Below are positions 11,277 through 22,690 of a DNA stretch of 64,000 nucleotides, piece by piece. Source of the DNA: Medicago truncatula. Its lineage: Eukaryota > Streptophyta > Magnoliopsida > Fabales > Fabaceae. Under the pieces are notes generated by a model. That model saw only the letters and a program-made list of their open reading frames with translations, did no database searches and had not been told where the DNA came from. Within the stretch, counting starts at the first letter, position 1. The number at the start of each line of letters is the position of its first letter. Position numbers and translations under genes: made by a program. The stretch spans positions 37,868,972 to 37,932,971 of the forward strand of contig NC_053047.1 of assembly GCF_003473485.1 (NCBI RefSeq). The letters are read 5' to 3'.

Positions 11277-12686
11277 TTTATATTTAATGGCGGGGGAGTA
11301 AATTTGGGTTCTATTGCAAAAAAAGAGTTGATAATTTCCTAGGCACGGAAAACTTGTTTACCCAAAGCTACCCCATCATATCCTTGAAGCCTCCTCCCCT
11401 ATATTATGGTAATAAAATCGCAATCAAAGAGTCTCGTAATTAGCCGACCCTAGTTTTTTAGTGAGAGAAACTCCAACCTCTCTTTAAGTTTTCTTTTTCT
11501 TTCACTCGTCGAAGAGGGTGGTTTTCGGTCATTTTTTGACCTAGAATCACCCATGCATCTTTTTTCCCTTTCTTTCAAACTAAATAAGTGATTTCCACAT
11601 ATATCAAGTGTTTTCTTTTGTGTTTTTCGTGATTTCCTCGTCTGAGTGCGGTGTTGTGTTGTTCGTCGTCTTGTGCAGCGTTGTTTGATTTCGTATCTTG
11701 TTCTGGTGTTCGTTTGGTTCATATTGAAAGATCAACTTCAGTCAATCTCATATTCAATCAATGATTTGGACGTCAACGTTGCAAATCCGGAAGCATGGGT
11801 ATTTTGGTGATTTATATTTTATCATGTTGTTTGTAGGCATTTTGCCGTTGTATGCTATTAACCTGGGTGTTGTGAATTTGTTCGCAGATTCACCCTTTAC
11901 GTTTTTAGCGATGTTAGATTCTGATATATTCTATCTATTTGAATGAATGAATAACGTTTTATTTTTGTCAAGAAAAGAGTCTCTTAATTTTTTTCGGATG
12001 GTAAAAGATCCATTTGCTTCTCAAGCCTTTTTTTTTCCTTTGTTTTTGAAGCCACGCACAAACAGAGTTTGTCGTGGCTGGATTAGGACAAGATCTGAAC
12101 ACGAATGTTATAAGCTTTTTAGCTCCTTTATAAAATTATTTAAGAGTAACAGCAGCAAGTTTATTTGTATTTTTGTTGAGTTTGTATAGGACTCAATAAA
12201 AAGTCATCGAATGAAAAATATTAGAAAATAGCCTTAAAACCATCAAAAATCACCTAAATCAGGTATCATTAGGATCATGCTGTGCTTTTTCCAAATTTAT
12301 CATTATTTATACTTTGGTCATAGTCGCCACAGATGTTTTGGTGAGAATAAAGGGAGCAGAGTGTGAAGAAAAAAACATGAACAAGCTCGTCTTAACCCGT
12401 AATGCGCACTACAAGTCTCAAATCGCAAAGTCAGCATAGAATTCACTACTGGTGTGTATGGTTAACCAAATCATTAGAACCAATCAACTTAAATGGTTTT
12501 AGTTTGATAACCAAACCATTTTTAAAAAACCAGTTCATGAGGCAAAGTGGTTCCATCCCAGTTCAAAAGCGGTTCAAACCAATTTTAATTAAAAAAAAAA
12601 ACATGTTTACAAAATGATTCGTTACAAAATCCCGTTTTTCTTGATTCCATATTAAATCCTCTTGTGCCAAAAAAATATAAACTTCA
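11277..12686. other. unassigned region between two Mutator-type elements
   Basis: Several short open frames (for example 11761-11946 and 11947-12189 on plus, 11450-11722 on minus) have no recognisable domain. The stretch 11440-11770, with repeated pyrimidine-rich phrases and a GTGTTCGTTTGG motif, could be the 5' leader of a LINE, but I cannot support that. No gene is called. Confidence 0.4.
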
Positions 12687-12696
12687 AAAAATTTAT

Positions 12697-13938
12697 GCCT
12701 AAACAGAACTTTTCCCCCTAACTTTCAAAAAGTTACGATTTTGGCACCCTATGTATAAAAACTATGATTTTGGCTTCCTAAGATTTAGCCCCTTTGCAAT
12801 AATAGTCCTCTTAGCCAATTTTGACCCAGTCAACGCCTGCGTGGCATGCCGCATATGTACATAATGAATTAAAAAATGCCACAAAATCATTTCATAAATT
12901 AAAAATAAAAAAAGATATTAAATAATAAAAAAATCAGAAAAAATTTAAAATTAAAAGGAAAGGAAAAAGGAAGAGTCCCCAAAATCTAATATGGAAAACA
13001 GAACACTTCTCTTCATCCCTTGTTTATGTGTTCTTCCCAAAATCCAAATCTGAAGAAAAAAAAAAAAAAAAAACTTATAATCATCAATTTTTTATTCCTG
13101 AAAAACTATAATTTTCATCAACAAATTCGAATTTTAAACAAACTTTTAGAAGCCATCACTCAAACCTTCAAACTACCACTTTCATAAAACCCAAAACAAT
13201 ACATATTCATCTTTCTTCATCTCAATAGTATAAATCTGAGGATCTTCTTATGTAATTGATACATTTCATCTTTTTCCCTATCCTTCAAAGACGAACCTCG
13301 AGCATCGGAAATTGCAACGGCGATGGGAATGGTGTTGATGGAGTGACGGCGAGTGAGGGAGAAAGGGAAAGGAATGAATATGGTAATATTGATCTTTTTG
13401 TGTCTTCTGCTGCTTTTGTTTTGGCCACGGCATTACTCATGCAAAAAGGAAGTCCTCGTTTTGCATAGCTAAGCAGAGCCATCTTTGGGTTATTTTATTG
13501 GGTTAAGCTTCGATGTGGCTTAACAGCTCCAGCCACAACAATACCATAATGGTTCTGGTGAACCCAGTTATTGGGTTAAGCTTTTATTGAAGGTGTTTTT
13601 TTTTTTTTTTATGGGTTTGGATTTTGGATTGGAAAAGAGAAAGAATGAGGAATCTTTATAGTTTTGGGTTTTATTTTTAATTTTTTCTGATTTTTTTTAT
13701 TATTTAATATCTTTTTTATTTATTTAATTTATAAAATGATTTTATGGCATTTTTTATTTTTTAAATTTATTATTTACACACGTGGCATGCCACGCAGACG
13801 TTGACTAGATCAAAATTGGCCAAGAGGACTATTATTGCAAATGGGCTAAATCTTAGAGGGGCCAAAATTGTTATTTTTGTACATAGGGGATTAAAATCGC
13901 AACTTTTTGAAAGTTAGGGGAAAAAGTGCACTTTAGCC
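12697..13938. mobile_element. 1.24-kb element with very long inverted repeats, Mutator-like
   Basis: Positions 12697-12970 and 13665-13938 are inverted copies of each other for almost 300 bp (phrases for CTAACTTTCAAAAAGTT, GGCATGCCACG and the poly-A/T rich end all match). The flanks carry a 9-10 bp direct repeat AAAAATTTAT (12687-12696 and 13939-13948). Long repeats and 9-10 bp duplications are typical of MULEs. The 700-bp interior contains GC-richer sequence at 13290-13480 with a short open frame, possibly captured host DNA, but no transposase. Confidence 0.8.
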
Positions 13939-13948
13939 AAAAATTTAT

Positions 13949-14309
13949 TGAATATGCGATTATCGCCAAAAGCTCACGTGCACATCACATGACACATATG
14001 AGTACCGAAACGAGGTTGTTTCTCACCACGATCATCTATGACAAAAATGAACACGTCAATCAAAGATGAAAAAGAGATCCGGTTCTCGAAAAATACTTTG
14101 TCAAGTATTAGCGGAAAGAGGAGGAAACATAGATTATGACGACGGACGATGTAGTAGTGTTGATGATGATTCAATGAAGAAGATGATATTTATGAAGGAA
14201 TCACATTTTTGCGAAGAACGCTTTGTGAAATCGTAGTAAAAAGATTTACAATCGAAGTGAGACTTCTAATCCGCATTTAATTGTGTGAGCCCTAGCCACT
14301 AGGCTACTT
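13949..14309. other. short intergenic stretch with a SINE-like tail
   Basis: No gene. About 14225-14320 contains the phrase 'ttaattgtgtgagccctagccactaggctacttgac' in part, shared with the SINE-like element at 22570-22690; only the 3' part is present. Confidence 0.45.
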
Positions 14310-14482
14310 GACCCAAAAAAAATGATATTAAAAAACAATATGACAATAGATTTATTGACTTCAAGAGTATTCAAAGACTAACTCCACATCTTGACCTATA
14401 GTTTTATATATTAATTTTTTTTTAGAGAAATTTTATTATTAATTAGTCGATGCATCAAATTAATTATTAAGCATCCCTATAA

Positions 14483-15134
14483 GGCTTTGTTTCGATGACG
14501 AAAGAAAGTGAAAGGTAAGAAAGTAAAAGGAAAGAATGTTTAGGGAAAAATAGTGAGTAGAAAGTGAATGGAAAGTGAGATGATTGTTTTAGTTGTTTGG
14601 TATGAATGAAAGTGAAAATAAAGTGAAAGGAAAGAAAGTTATAATTTTGTGAAACGACATAAATGTCCTAATATTAAAATGAATATGTATATATTTTTTT
14701 CTTTGGAATGAATACATACATGAATATAATATGCACAAAAGAGTGACGATATAAAATAGAAATAAAACAATATCTTGTCAAAAAAAATAAAAAATAAAAC
14801 AATAGTGTATCCTTATTTTTGTTATCAGGATGGATATGATAACAAGCTTGCAGCCTTGTGAGTCAAAAGCAAATTAATTGGTAGTAAAAATAATTGCACT
14901 GTGTAAAAGAAAGTTTTTAAAAGCGAGGGCTGTTTAGTAATTATATCAAAATGGATGGGCAGCTCAAGCTTTCTGCGCATTTTAGAGGGGGAAAGTTTTT
15001 TATGTGGGACCCACCCAAAGAACACTTTCTTTCCTCTCTGACAGTGCAACCAAACAATGGAAACACGAATTTTGATGAACTTTCTTTCCTTCCTGTTTTC
15101 TTTCCATTCACCTTCCCTTGAACCAAACAATGCC
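14483..15134. mobile_element. Tourist-like (PIF/Harbinger-type) MITE
   Basis: The left end GGCTTTGTTTCG and the right end ...GAACCAAACAATGCC are inverted repeats, extended by purine-rich GAAAGTGAAAGG-type sequence on the left and its complement on the right. TAA flanks both ends. The duplicated copy of the locus near 22870 has the empty site with a single TAA, which confirms both borders. Confidence 0.75.
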
Positions 15135-15349
15135 TAAGGTGCTCGTTTAAAAACGAGCTCAAGCTTTCTGCGCATTTTAGAGGGGGGAAGTTTTTTTATG
15201 TGGGACCCACCCAAAGAACACTTTCTTTCCTCTCTAACAGTGCAACCAAACAATGGAAACACGAATTTTGATGAACTTTCTTTCCTTCCTGTTTTCTTTC
15301 CATTCACCTTCCCTTGAACCAAACAACGCCTAAGGTGCTCGTTGAAAAC
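14961..15349 (+). repeat. 195-bp tandem duplication of the MITE's right end
   Basis: The stretch from AGCTCAAGCTTTCTGCGC at 14961 recurs at 15156 and runs nearly unchanged for 195 bp, including the right inverted repeat and the flanking 'ctaaggtgctcg'. The duplication happened after the MITE inserted, since it includes the flank. Confidence 0.85.
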
Positions 15350-16205
15350 AAATTCAAAAACAAAAATCACCCCTAACGTGAGATTTATGTGCATGCTCCT
15401 CATATTGAAATCCACTATTTATTTTTTGAACGGAAAAAATTTATGAATAACTAAATCCCTGCACAAGATGAATAGGGACCGGCAGACACATCCTACAAAG
15501 CAAAGGTGTTCTATATAGGTGGAATATCCAAAAAGAAACTCATAAAAACATCAATACAAACACCACAGGTAGCACCAACACAAATAAGAAAAACTAACCA
15601 CCAAAAACTGACATCAACACCTAAATCAAATCCAAACATCCACACTTCCTCGCAAATGACCACATAGACAAAATCTAATATCCTAACGGCTGCTACTCAC
15701 CATAAGCGCTCCAAAAAACCATCCAACCAATTAAAACCCCTGAAAACATAACATCATCTTCTCATCACCTCACTTGAGCCCAAAAAATACTTTTTCCAAC
15801 ACTCCTTTGGATTCCTCCACCACTCGACCCTCGGTCCGCTGGAGAAGACACCATAACAAGAACTTAACTTAAGAAAGTTATTCCCAAACTCAAATAAAAT
15901 ACGATTGAACCACTAATTAATTCATGTGAAATTGCACATCAATTTAAAGTTTTGCAGGTTAAATTAAAAAATTATGATAATGCAACAGAGAAACCAAGAA
16001 AGTGATGTTAGAGCATAACACATTTTTCTTTTCCTTCAAAAAAACACTGCAGCTTATCTTTTCACTACTCCAAATGAGAAATTTAATGTGTAATCTGAGC
16101 CATTAGATTAAAAGAAAATAGTGGACAAAGATGTGGAGTAAGTCTTTAAACTTATTATTTGAGTCAATATATCTCTTCTAAAAATAATATTGTAACAAAG
16201 ATTCC

Positions 16206-16870
16206 TGGTTATTGCATAGTGATGAGGATACTAATCACAATAGCTAGTTTACTCATTTCCTTGTTGTACAAGTAACAGATACTAGGGTTCTATACGCTAC
16301 TGCATGCATAGTTTAGGTTATCATGCACTGAGATCCTTGTATATATACACATTGTAATCATTCAATCATCAATGAGAATTCACATTTCTTCACTCTTTCT
16401 TGTTTCCTAATATGGTATCACGCGCCTTCTCCCACGCAGGAAAGGTTGTTTCGATCCATAACGGTTTCGAACCGTTTTTCTTCCGTTTTGTTTTCTTCTC
16501 TGATCATCTCCTTTGATCGTTTTTCCTTGATCTTTGGTGTAATCTTGTTGATTTCACACCTTGATTCTTGTTCTTTGTTGCAGTTTATGCTTTTGTTTGA
16601 TTGAATTTCTCATTCAATCGTTCTTCTCTTTGATTTTTCATCTTCTTCTTCATTGTTGAGCTTTTCACCTTGTTCTACTGTAATCTCTGCATTTTCTTCT
16701 CTTTTCCATGGCTCCACCTAATTCTTAACCAAATACTGAATTGGTATACTTTGTTCATCACAGTGAAAGCCCCAATTCACTCTCTATTACTCCCAAACTC
16801 AACGGTTCTAACTACATTGCTTGGAGTCGCACCGTTGAACGCTCATTGGGAACGAAGAACAAGCTAGGGT
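16206..16870 (+). mobile_element. copia 5' fragment: LTR, primer-binding site, start of gag
   Basis: 16206 to about 16412 reads as a short LTR (starts TG; TATATATACAC near 16342; ATTGTAATC and polyadenylation-like sequence before the end). TGGTATCA at 16413-16420 is the Met-tRNA primer site. A leader of 280 bp follows, then a damaged gag start near 16709 (MAPPNS, stop, then LNGSNYIAWSRTVERSLGTKNK). The plus-strand copia sequence stops around 16870 and is followed by copia pol on the other strand. Confidence 0.7.
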
Positions 16871-16970
16871 GCACTCTGATTCTCAAAATATAAAATTGGT
16901 AACTTGATACACTAAACTTGCAAGTCTTTAATTAAGTATAAGAGCCATTGAAGTTCATAGGTGTCAGCAA

Positions 16971-17660
16971 CTAAAGCACAATATCATGGTTCAGAGGAGG
17001 ACCTAGAACAGTGAGTTGTTTCTTTGTTCTCCAAGATATTAGAGAATATCCAAGGAAACAACACTGGCAAGAGATGGACCTTATGGTATCCAGACAATCT
17101 GCCCAATCAACTTCAGAGAACTCTTGAAGGTAAAGGGGGGAATTTATGGGAAAGAAAAAACCTTTACCAAGACAAGTCTTGAGATATTTGAGCACTCTGA
17201 GAGGTGCATTGTAATAAGTTTGTGTAGGGTTAGATAAAAATTGGCTCATTTGTCGGGTAATAATAGTGATGTCAGGTCTGGTTGCATTGAGATAAAGTAA
17301 TATGCCTACAAGCCTTCTATAAGCTGGAATATCAGTGTATGGATGTGAGGAATCATTATGTAATTTGATGGATGGATTGGACGGAGTACATACTTGTTTA
17401 GAGTCCAGGAATCTTGAATTACTGAGCATGTCTAAACAATATTTCCTTTTACATAAAGATATGCAAGCTTAGAAGAGCCACTTCTAATCTCATAAAGTAT
17501 TTTAGTGTCCTAGATCCCTGATCTTGAATGAATTATTCAAAATGTTTTTGATAGAAGTAACTGAATTTCTCGCTAATCTGACATCATCAACATGTACTAA
17601 CAGTTGGATCATCCAAATATTAATCCAAAGAGTCTTGGTACGTAACAAACTCCAGATTTC
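16971..17660 (-). pseudogene. copia reverse transcriptase/RNase H relic
   Basis: Read on minus from about 17650: LVHVDDVRLARN, the YVDD region of the reverse transcriptase with H for Y, then a frame break, HISLCKRKYCLDMLSNS, and SIKLHNDSSHPYTD...YRRLVGILLYLNATRPDI...SQFLSNPTQ...LRVLKYLKTCLGKG...EVDWADC, ending with a decayed RNase H near 16971. It is inverted relative to the gag fragment just to the left, so the two are parts of a rearranged element or of two insertions. Confidence 0.8.
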
Positions 17661-18852
17661 AAAACCCTTTCAGAAAGAATCAAAGGTATTTCTTCCTTCC
17701 TTCTTTTCTTTCTTCTATGTTTTTATTAGTTCTACCCCTTTTATGCTTAAGATGGAGAGAACTTGTGCCCTTAGAAAGCCGGAAAACACTACTCCAATGA
17801 TTAGGGAGTAAAATTGAGAGTGGGAGTAAAATGATTAAGGCTTATATTCGTAAGAAGGTAGGTACTTGTTCTTGGGCAAACGTTTCCTCACATGAAAGAA
17901 ACCCCTACTCCAATGTCAAACACAACACAACCCTCCCACCTGCCAACCTCTTCATCCTTACACCTACTGCGATATCCAATTTAAAACACTTCCTTATTCC
18001 TGCATGAAACCCCTTACATGAAAGAAACCCCTTCCTGACGCCAAATATTGAACTAAAGACTTAAATACACTTTTGACCATTTATTTCTATCGACTCGCAA
18101 ATTTAGTCCTCTCCTTTCTAAATTCGTAAATATAGTTTTTAGGTGCTTACAACAAAATAATGTAACAAACTCAGTTGGTAGCTGGCTAGCTGCAACGACA
18201 ATATTATGCAGGGGCCGATGTTCAAATCTCAGATTCTCCACTTCTCAAGATTTAAAATGTGTGAGTCTCGATTATTAAATTACTTGACATAAAAATAATC
18301 ATAAAAAAATACCGCCATTGAAATTTGAGACTTATTTTTGGTGAAATGTCAAATAGAATAATGAACATGGTCAGTGAGTGATCTGACATTGCATATATTT
18401 TTGGCAAATATAATTTATTAAGACTTTACATTGTCTTCATTTTATTTTTTCAGGGAAGGCCTCAAGACTCGACAAACGCTACAAAGATACTTACAAATCA
18501 CCTAGAAAAGAGGATATCACATCAACAGTCGAAGTTGAACACACGATCTTGCAAGTGAGTCAACTTTTAAGTTTTATTTTTCAAAGAAAAATTTGATTTA
18601 ATTCCTATATTCATTATCACGTCACCATGTTCCCCCAACCCATTATTAACTTGACATATTGGTAAAAATAGGCCTCAAATTTAATGGTAAGAAAAATTTC
18701 TCAAATGCCTTCACAGTTTCAGGTTTTCCATAACATATCATATTCTCATTTAGTGACTTTTTTAAGCAGGGCTTGTTCTTATTCCTCAACATTACATTAA
18801 TAGCTATATCCCCCGCCAATACACTGAGAAAACAAAATGAAAAACATATCTT
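17661..18852. other. region downstream of MATE gene A
   Basis: No coding sequence is supported. About 18163-18292 looks like a tRNA-derived SINE head: a box A-like CTCAGTTGGTAGC and a box B-like GATGTTCAAATCTC, followed by the 'gtgtgagtctcgattattaaattacttgac' tail shared with other copies. Confidence 0.45.
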
Positions 18853-21800
18853 TCATGAGACTAAGATCTCTGTTGTTATTGCATTATAGACTCTATGAGT
18901 TGCCTTCTTTGCCTGAACAAAATACATTAGAAAAAATAAAGGCTTGTCAGCACCCAACAATGCATCGCATGAATATTTAGTGAAAGGATAAAACATATCA
19001 TGAAGAAAAATGAAGAATTTCACCTCTTTCTCCCAATCAGTGCGTATTGTAATGATCGTTAGACAAAGTACGTGAACAATGAGGGCACATATAATCCCCA
19101 GCCACAGCCCCTACATTATAAATATTTATTAGCAGGTCAAATCCAATCATATGAATATGATAGCAATTTTCGCAGAGAATGGATCATTTTTCACCTTCCC
19201 GCCAATATGCAGTACAAAAGCTAATACAACAGCTGCTGGAATTCCGACTAAATAGTATGATCCAAGATTGACAAACGCGCAAATTTTCTGCCAACCACAT
19301 CCTCTAGCAGTGCCTGAATCATAGTGAAGGTGATCATTTGTAACGACTGATCATTTCTAACATATGTGTTCATTGTTTCCGTTTTTTGTATTTAATATCT
19401 TGCGTCGGCTGCTTTACCAACAAATGATTCATAGAACAATATTATACTTCAAATTATTTGCTTACTTACTACTAAACTTTTAGCATCCAAATCTAATAGC
19501 ATTTTTGTAGCATATATTTCAGAAGTTCCCATATGTTTCTATCTGTTTTAAATTCAGCTCTTATAAAGACCATAAATCAATAGTTATTGAGGACAAAGAG
19601 AAACCTGAAAGAACTGCTGTCATTCCATCTACTAAGGCTGTTACTGCAAGAAGTGGCATCATATTTGCTACATATTTGACCACTTCTTCTTCATTGCTAT
19701 AAGCATATCCCCATATATTGCGAATTAGCATAACCACTGCTCCAACTAAAATGCTCTCAATAATGGCAATTACTACAACGACGCAGACTGCCAAACGTGC
19801 AGCCTGTGGATTACCAGCACCGAGTTCATTTGAAACACGAACGCTGCAAGAAACATTCAAGCGCTAATGAAACGAAAGACAGAAACTTAAGAAAGAGCAT
19901 TAAAAAAATAAATCAACATGAAAATAACTTTGGAGAATTTTCGCTTAGGAAAATAGTGAGGTTGCTAATGAACTCAAAGAATTGAGAAATGCTAACCTTA
20001 TAGCTCCACTTAGTCCAAATGGGATCATCCAAACGACTGCTGTTGTATTCAAACTGACAAGCCAAGTCACCAACAATAGGTTAAAATAATCAAAATAATA
20101 TCGAAGAGGATCTCGAATATATATATATATATATATGAAACTAACCAGATAGAAAGCACCGATGTTTCCAACTTTGGATTTGGAAGGAGACCGGAAAGGA
20201 GAACCACTAATTCAAATGACCATATTTCCAAGCTACTCGCAACAAGGCAAAAATAAAAAAATGAAAACAACATATGATAATTTTCAGTAAAGAAACCAAA
20301 TAGTTAATAAAATTATATAATAATATGTAGTGTTATACAATACTGAACTATTAGAAAAGGTGATTACCAAACCATTGCAGCTGAAGGAATGGCAAGCTTC
20401 AAGAAAATCGGGATATTGTTCGGTGCAAGTGCTTCCCTAGAAAACCCATTCCATGTTTTTTGACATGAAGGAGAAAATTTTACATAGAGTGAGAGTATGA
20501 TAACATTGACCCAATAGGATATAGAACTTGCTATGGCAGCGCCTCCGCTACCAAATCCAGACTTGTATACCATATACCAACATAAAGGAAGATGAAGTAA
20601 TGTCGTAACCGCGGAGCTTAACATCATTGGAAATACAATATTTTGAGTTTGTAAGAATCTGTTGAGGCATTGTAGGAGACCATAAGCAAAAAGGGATGGA
20701 ACCATTAACTTAGCATAGTTGCCAGCCTCCATAGATATTTCGTGATCTTGTCCAAGGAAAATGAGAATGGATCTAGTGTTTGCCCAAATAATAGCGAGAG
20801 GAATCGCAACAATCATGAGAATGAACATGGCTCTTTGCATGTGTATGCCTAGCATGCGGTACTGCTTTGCGCCATATGACTGGCCACATAATGTGTCCAA
20901 GGCACTTGCCATTCCGACCTAAAGCAAAAACAAGTAAAATCGATTTTATATTTTGACGAAGTAACAAAGATTGAATCACAATGGATCATGATAACAATGT
21001 TTAGTACATACAATACCCTTTAGTGTATTAAACTTGAGTAGTAATTTGAGTAAAAACAAATTAACTGACATACAAAAGACTATTATCCATTATCTGGTCA
21101 TAAATTCAAGTTTCAATAATTAAATCCCAATTATGATCAAGTTTAGTCTTAGGGGTAATGGGAAAAGGGAACAAATCAAAGGAAGGTTTGATTGTGTAAA
21201 CAAATATTAAACTTAAATTTGGACAGTACGATCTTAATCAAATAACAACGGATATGTGATTGCATGAGTGCAGGGATTTGCTTACTATAGCAAATCCATA
21301 TCCCAAGATCACGACTCACGCCGTTTTATTAACATTGAGTTGAGATTCTTTACGGTTTTCAAAAGAAACTGAGAGCACAATTTATGAGTAGACACAAGTA
21401 GACTACTGGTGAAGTCCATTTTTTAAATATTTTAAAAATTGAATCCCATGATCATATTTGTGTTTATCTCTCTAAATTTTATTCTTCATTTTCGGAGAGA
21501 TTAAGAGGATCTTGACCCATCACCATTCACGTTTAGACACTATACATGAACACATATTTCCGGCAATGATTCGAACATTGTCTCTTAAGATAAATTCAAC
21601 CTCAGATCTTAGTTCACTCAAACTGACATTAATATATTAGTTATACTTACTGAATTAATAATGGTTTAATAACATTGCAAAAAATAAAAAACAATGAGCA
21701 CTATTGATGAAAATTAAATAGGAAAAGAAGAGAAAATTTACCAATAAACTGAAACCAGTAACAGAAGCAAAAGAGGTAGCCATGGAAGCACCAGAGAGAG

Positions 21801-21984
21801 ATAACTCACTAAGATGACCAACAAACATAAGTGAAATAAGACTGATACCAAAATTTAAGAGTGTAACTGATATCAATGGTCCTGATAACCATAATTGTGT
21901 CTTCACTTCTTCAACCAATTTTCTTCTTTCTTCTTCCTTGTTTTGTTTTGTTTCTTCAACAATTAATGAAGAATGAAGAGACAT
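18853..21984 (-). CDS. MATE efflux transporter (DETOXIFICATION-type), gene A, 8 exons
   Basis: Exons on the minus strand: 21984-21742, 20918-20368, 20232-20146, 20053-19997, 19843-19605, 19313-19195, 19110-19024, 18912-18853. All introns have GT-AG ends and phases agree, giving 480 residues without a stop, the normal length for plant MATE proteins. Start [11 protein letters not shown]; landmarks are [13 protein letters not shown] and FVGHLSEL (exon 1), [16 protein letters not shown] and [11 protein letters not shown] (exon 2), LLSGLLPNP (exon 3), [10 protein letters not shown] (exon 4), [17 protein letters not shown] (exon 5), GWQKIC and [12 protein letters not shown] (exon 6), TIRTDWEKE (exon 7). 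The family has 12 membrane segments and exports organic cations, alkaloids or flavonoids in exchange for H+ or Na+ at the plasma membrane or tonoplast; the substrate of this one is unknown. It is tandem with gene B and an orphan exon 1. Confidence 0.94.
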
Positions 21985-22569
21985 GTTTTGGTTTTGTTTT
22001 TTTTCTTTCTCTGTGTTTCTTTCTTGTTTTGGTGAATTCTATGTGTCTCTTTCTACATCATCTATTATTAGTTTCCCAAGAAAAGGATAAAGATTGTTTA
22101 TGCAATTAATAGCTGTCAGAAATCAAATCTCAGACTTCATTATTAAAAAAAGATATTGCTAACCAGTGTCTTAAAAAGTACGTACTCTTGGTCTCTATTT
22201 GACACTAGAATTTAGTCCCTAAATCTAAATATAGGATTTTAGTTTCCTATTTTACAAGATTTTTTTAAAACATTTTTATGTTGGTTTTTAATATGTCAGT
22301 GCTATGTTACATGTGAATATCGAACATTTGACCTCCTTATCACTCAACTTCTTTACATCTCTATTGATGTTATCAAATCAACCTTGTATCGTCACGATCC
22401 TATTTTATAAATTTCTCCTTCGTAATTTTTTTTATTTTATATTTTATGTCGTTTCATGTTAATTAATGATATGAAATTAAATTTCGCAGTATGAAACTGC
22501 TGATTTGAATAAAAAACAATGATACTCAAAAGAATAAATGTACAATGATATTAATCTCTTAGATCTTAG

Positions 22570-22690
22570 CTCAGTAGGGATATTGCATGCTATATATGAA
22601 GCGGTTGTGGTTCGAATTCCGAACACCTCACTTATCCATATTTAATTGTGTGAGCTCTAACCACTAAGCTACTTGACCTAATGATAGTAA
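22570..22690 (+). repeat. SINE-like, tRNA-derived element
   Basis: TTAGCTCAGTAGGG is a box A-like and GGTTCGAATTCC a box B-like internal Pol III promoter motif, about 40 bp apart. The 3' part (TTAATTGTGTGAGCTCTAACC...CTACTTGACC) recurs near 14280 and, in weaker form, near 45915 and 18260. It is not a tRNA gene: the acceptor stem does not fold. Confidence 0.5.

Larger units (their letters stand above)
14310..16205 (+). repeat. segmental duplication, copy 1 (with MITE inserted)
   Basis: Two blocks, 14310-14482 and 15335-16205, are collinear with 22675-24090 with only scattered differences (for example the stretch around 'gcacaagatgaatagggacc' and 'caccacaggtagcaccaac'). In copy 2 this sequence lies upstream of MATE gene A, so copy 1 is probably the matching upstream region of the lost MATE gene whose exon 1 survives at 7.1 kb. 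The collinearity ends at 16205, exactly where a copia LTR starts. Confidence 0.85.

Noticed and set aside
13256..13468. 70-codon open frame as a small gene
   Set aside because: It lies inside an inverted-repeat transposon and has low-complexity Gly/Glu-rich content. Kept only as possible captured sequence.
14825..15415. Open frames over the 195-bp tandem duplication
   Set aside because: The protein repeat merely mirrors the duplicated MITE end; no start context or domain.
22575..22650. tRNA gene candidate with box A- and box B-like motifs
   Set aside because: No cloverleaf: the ends do not pair and there is no convincing anticodon arm. Fits a tRNA-derived SINE.
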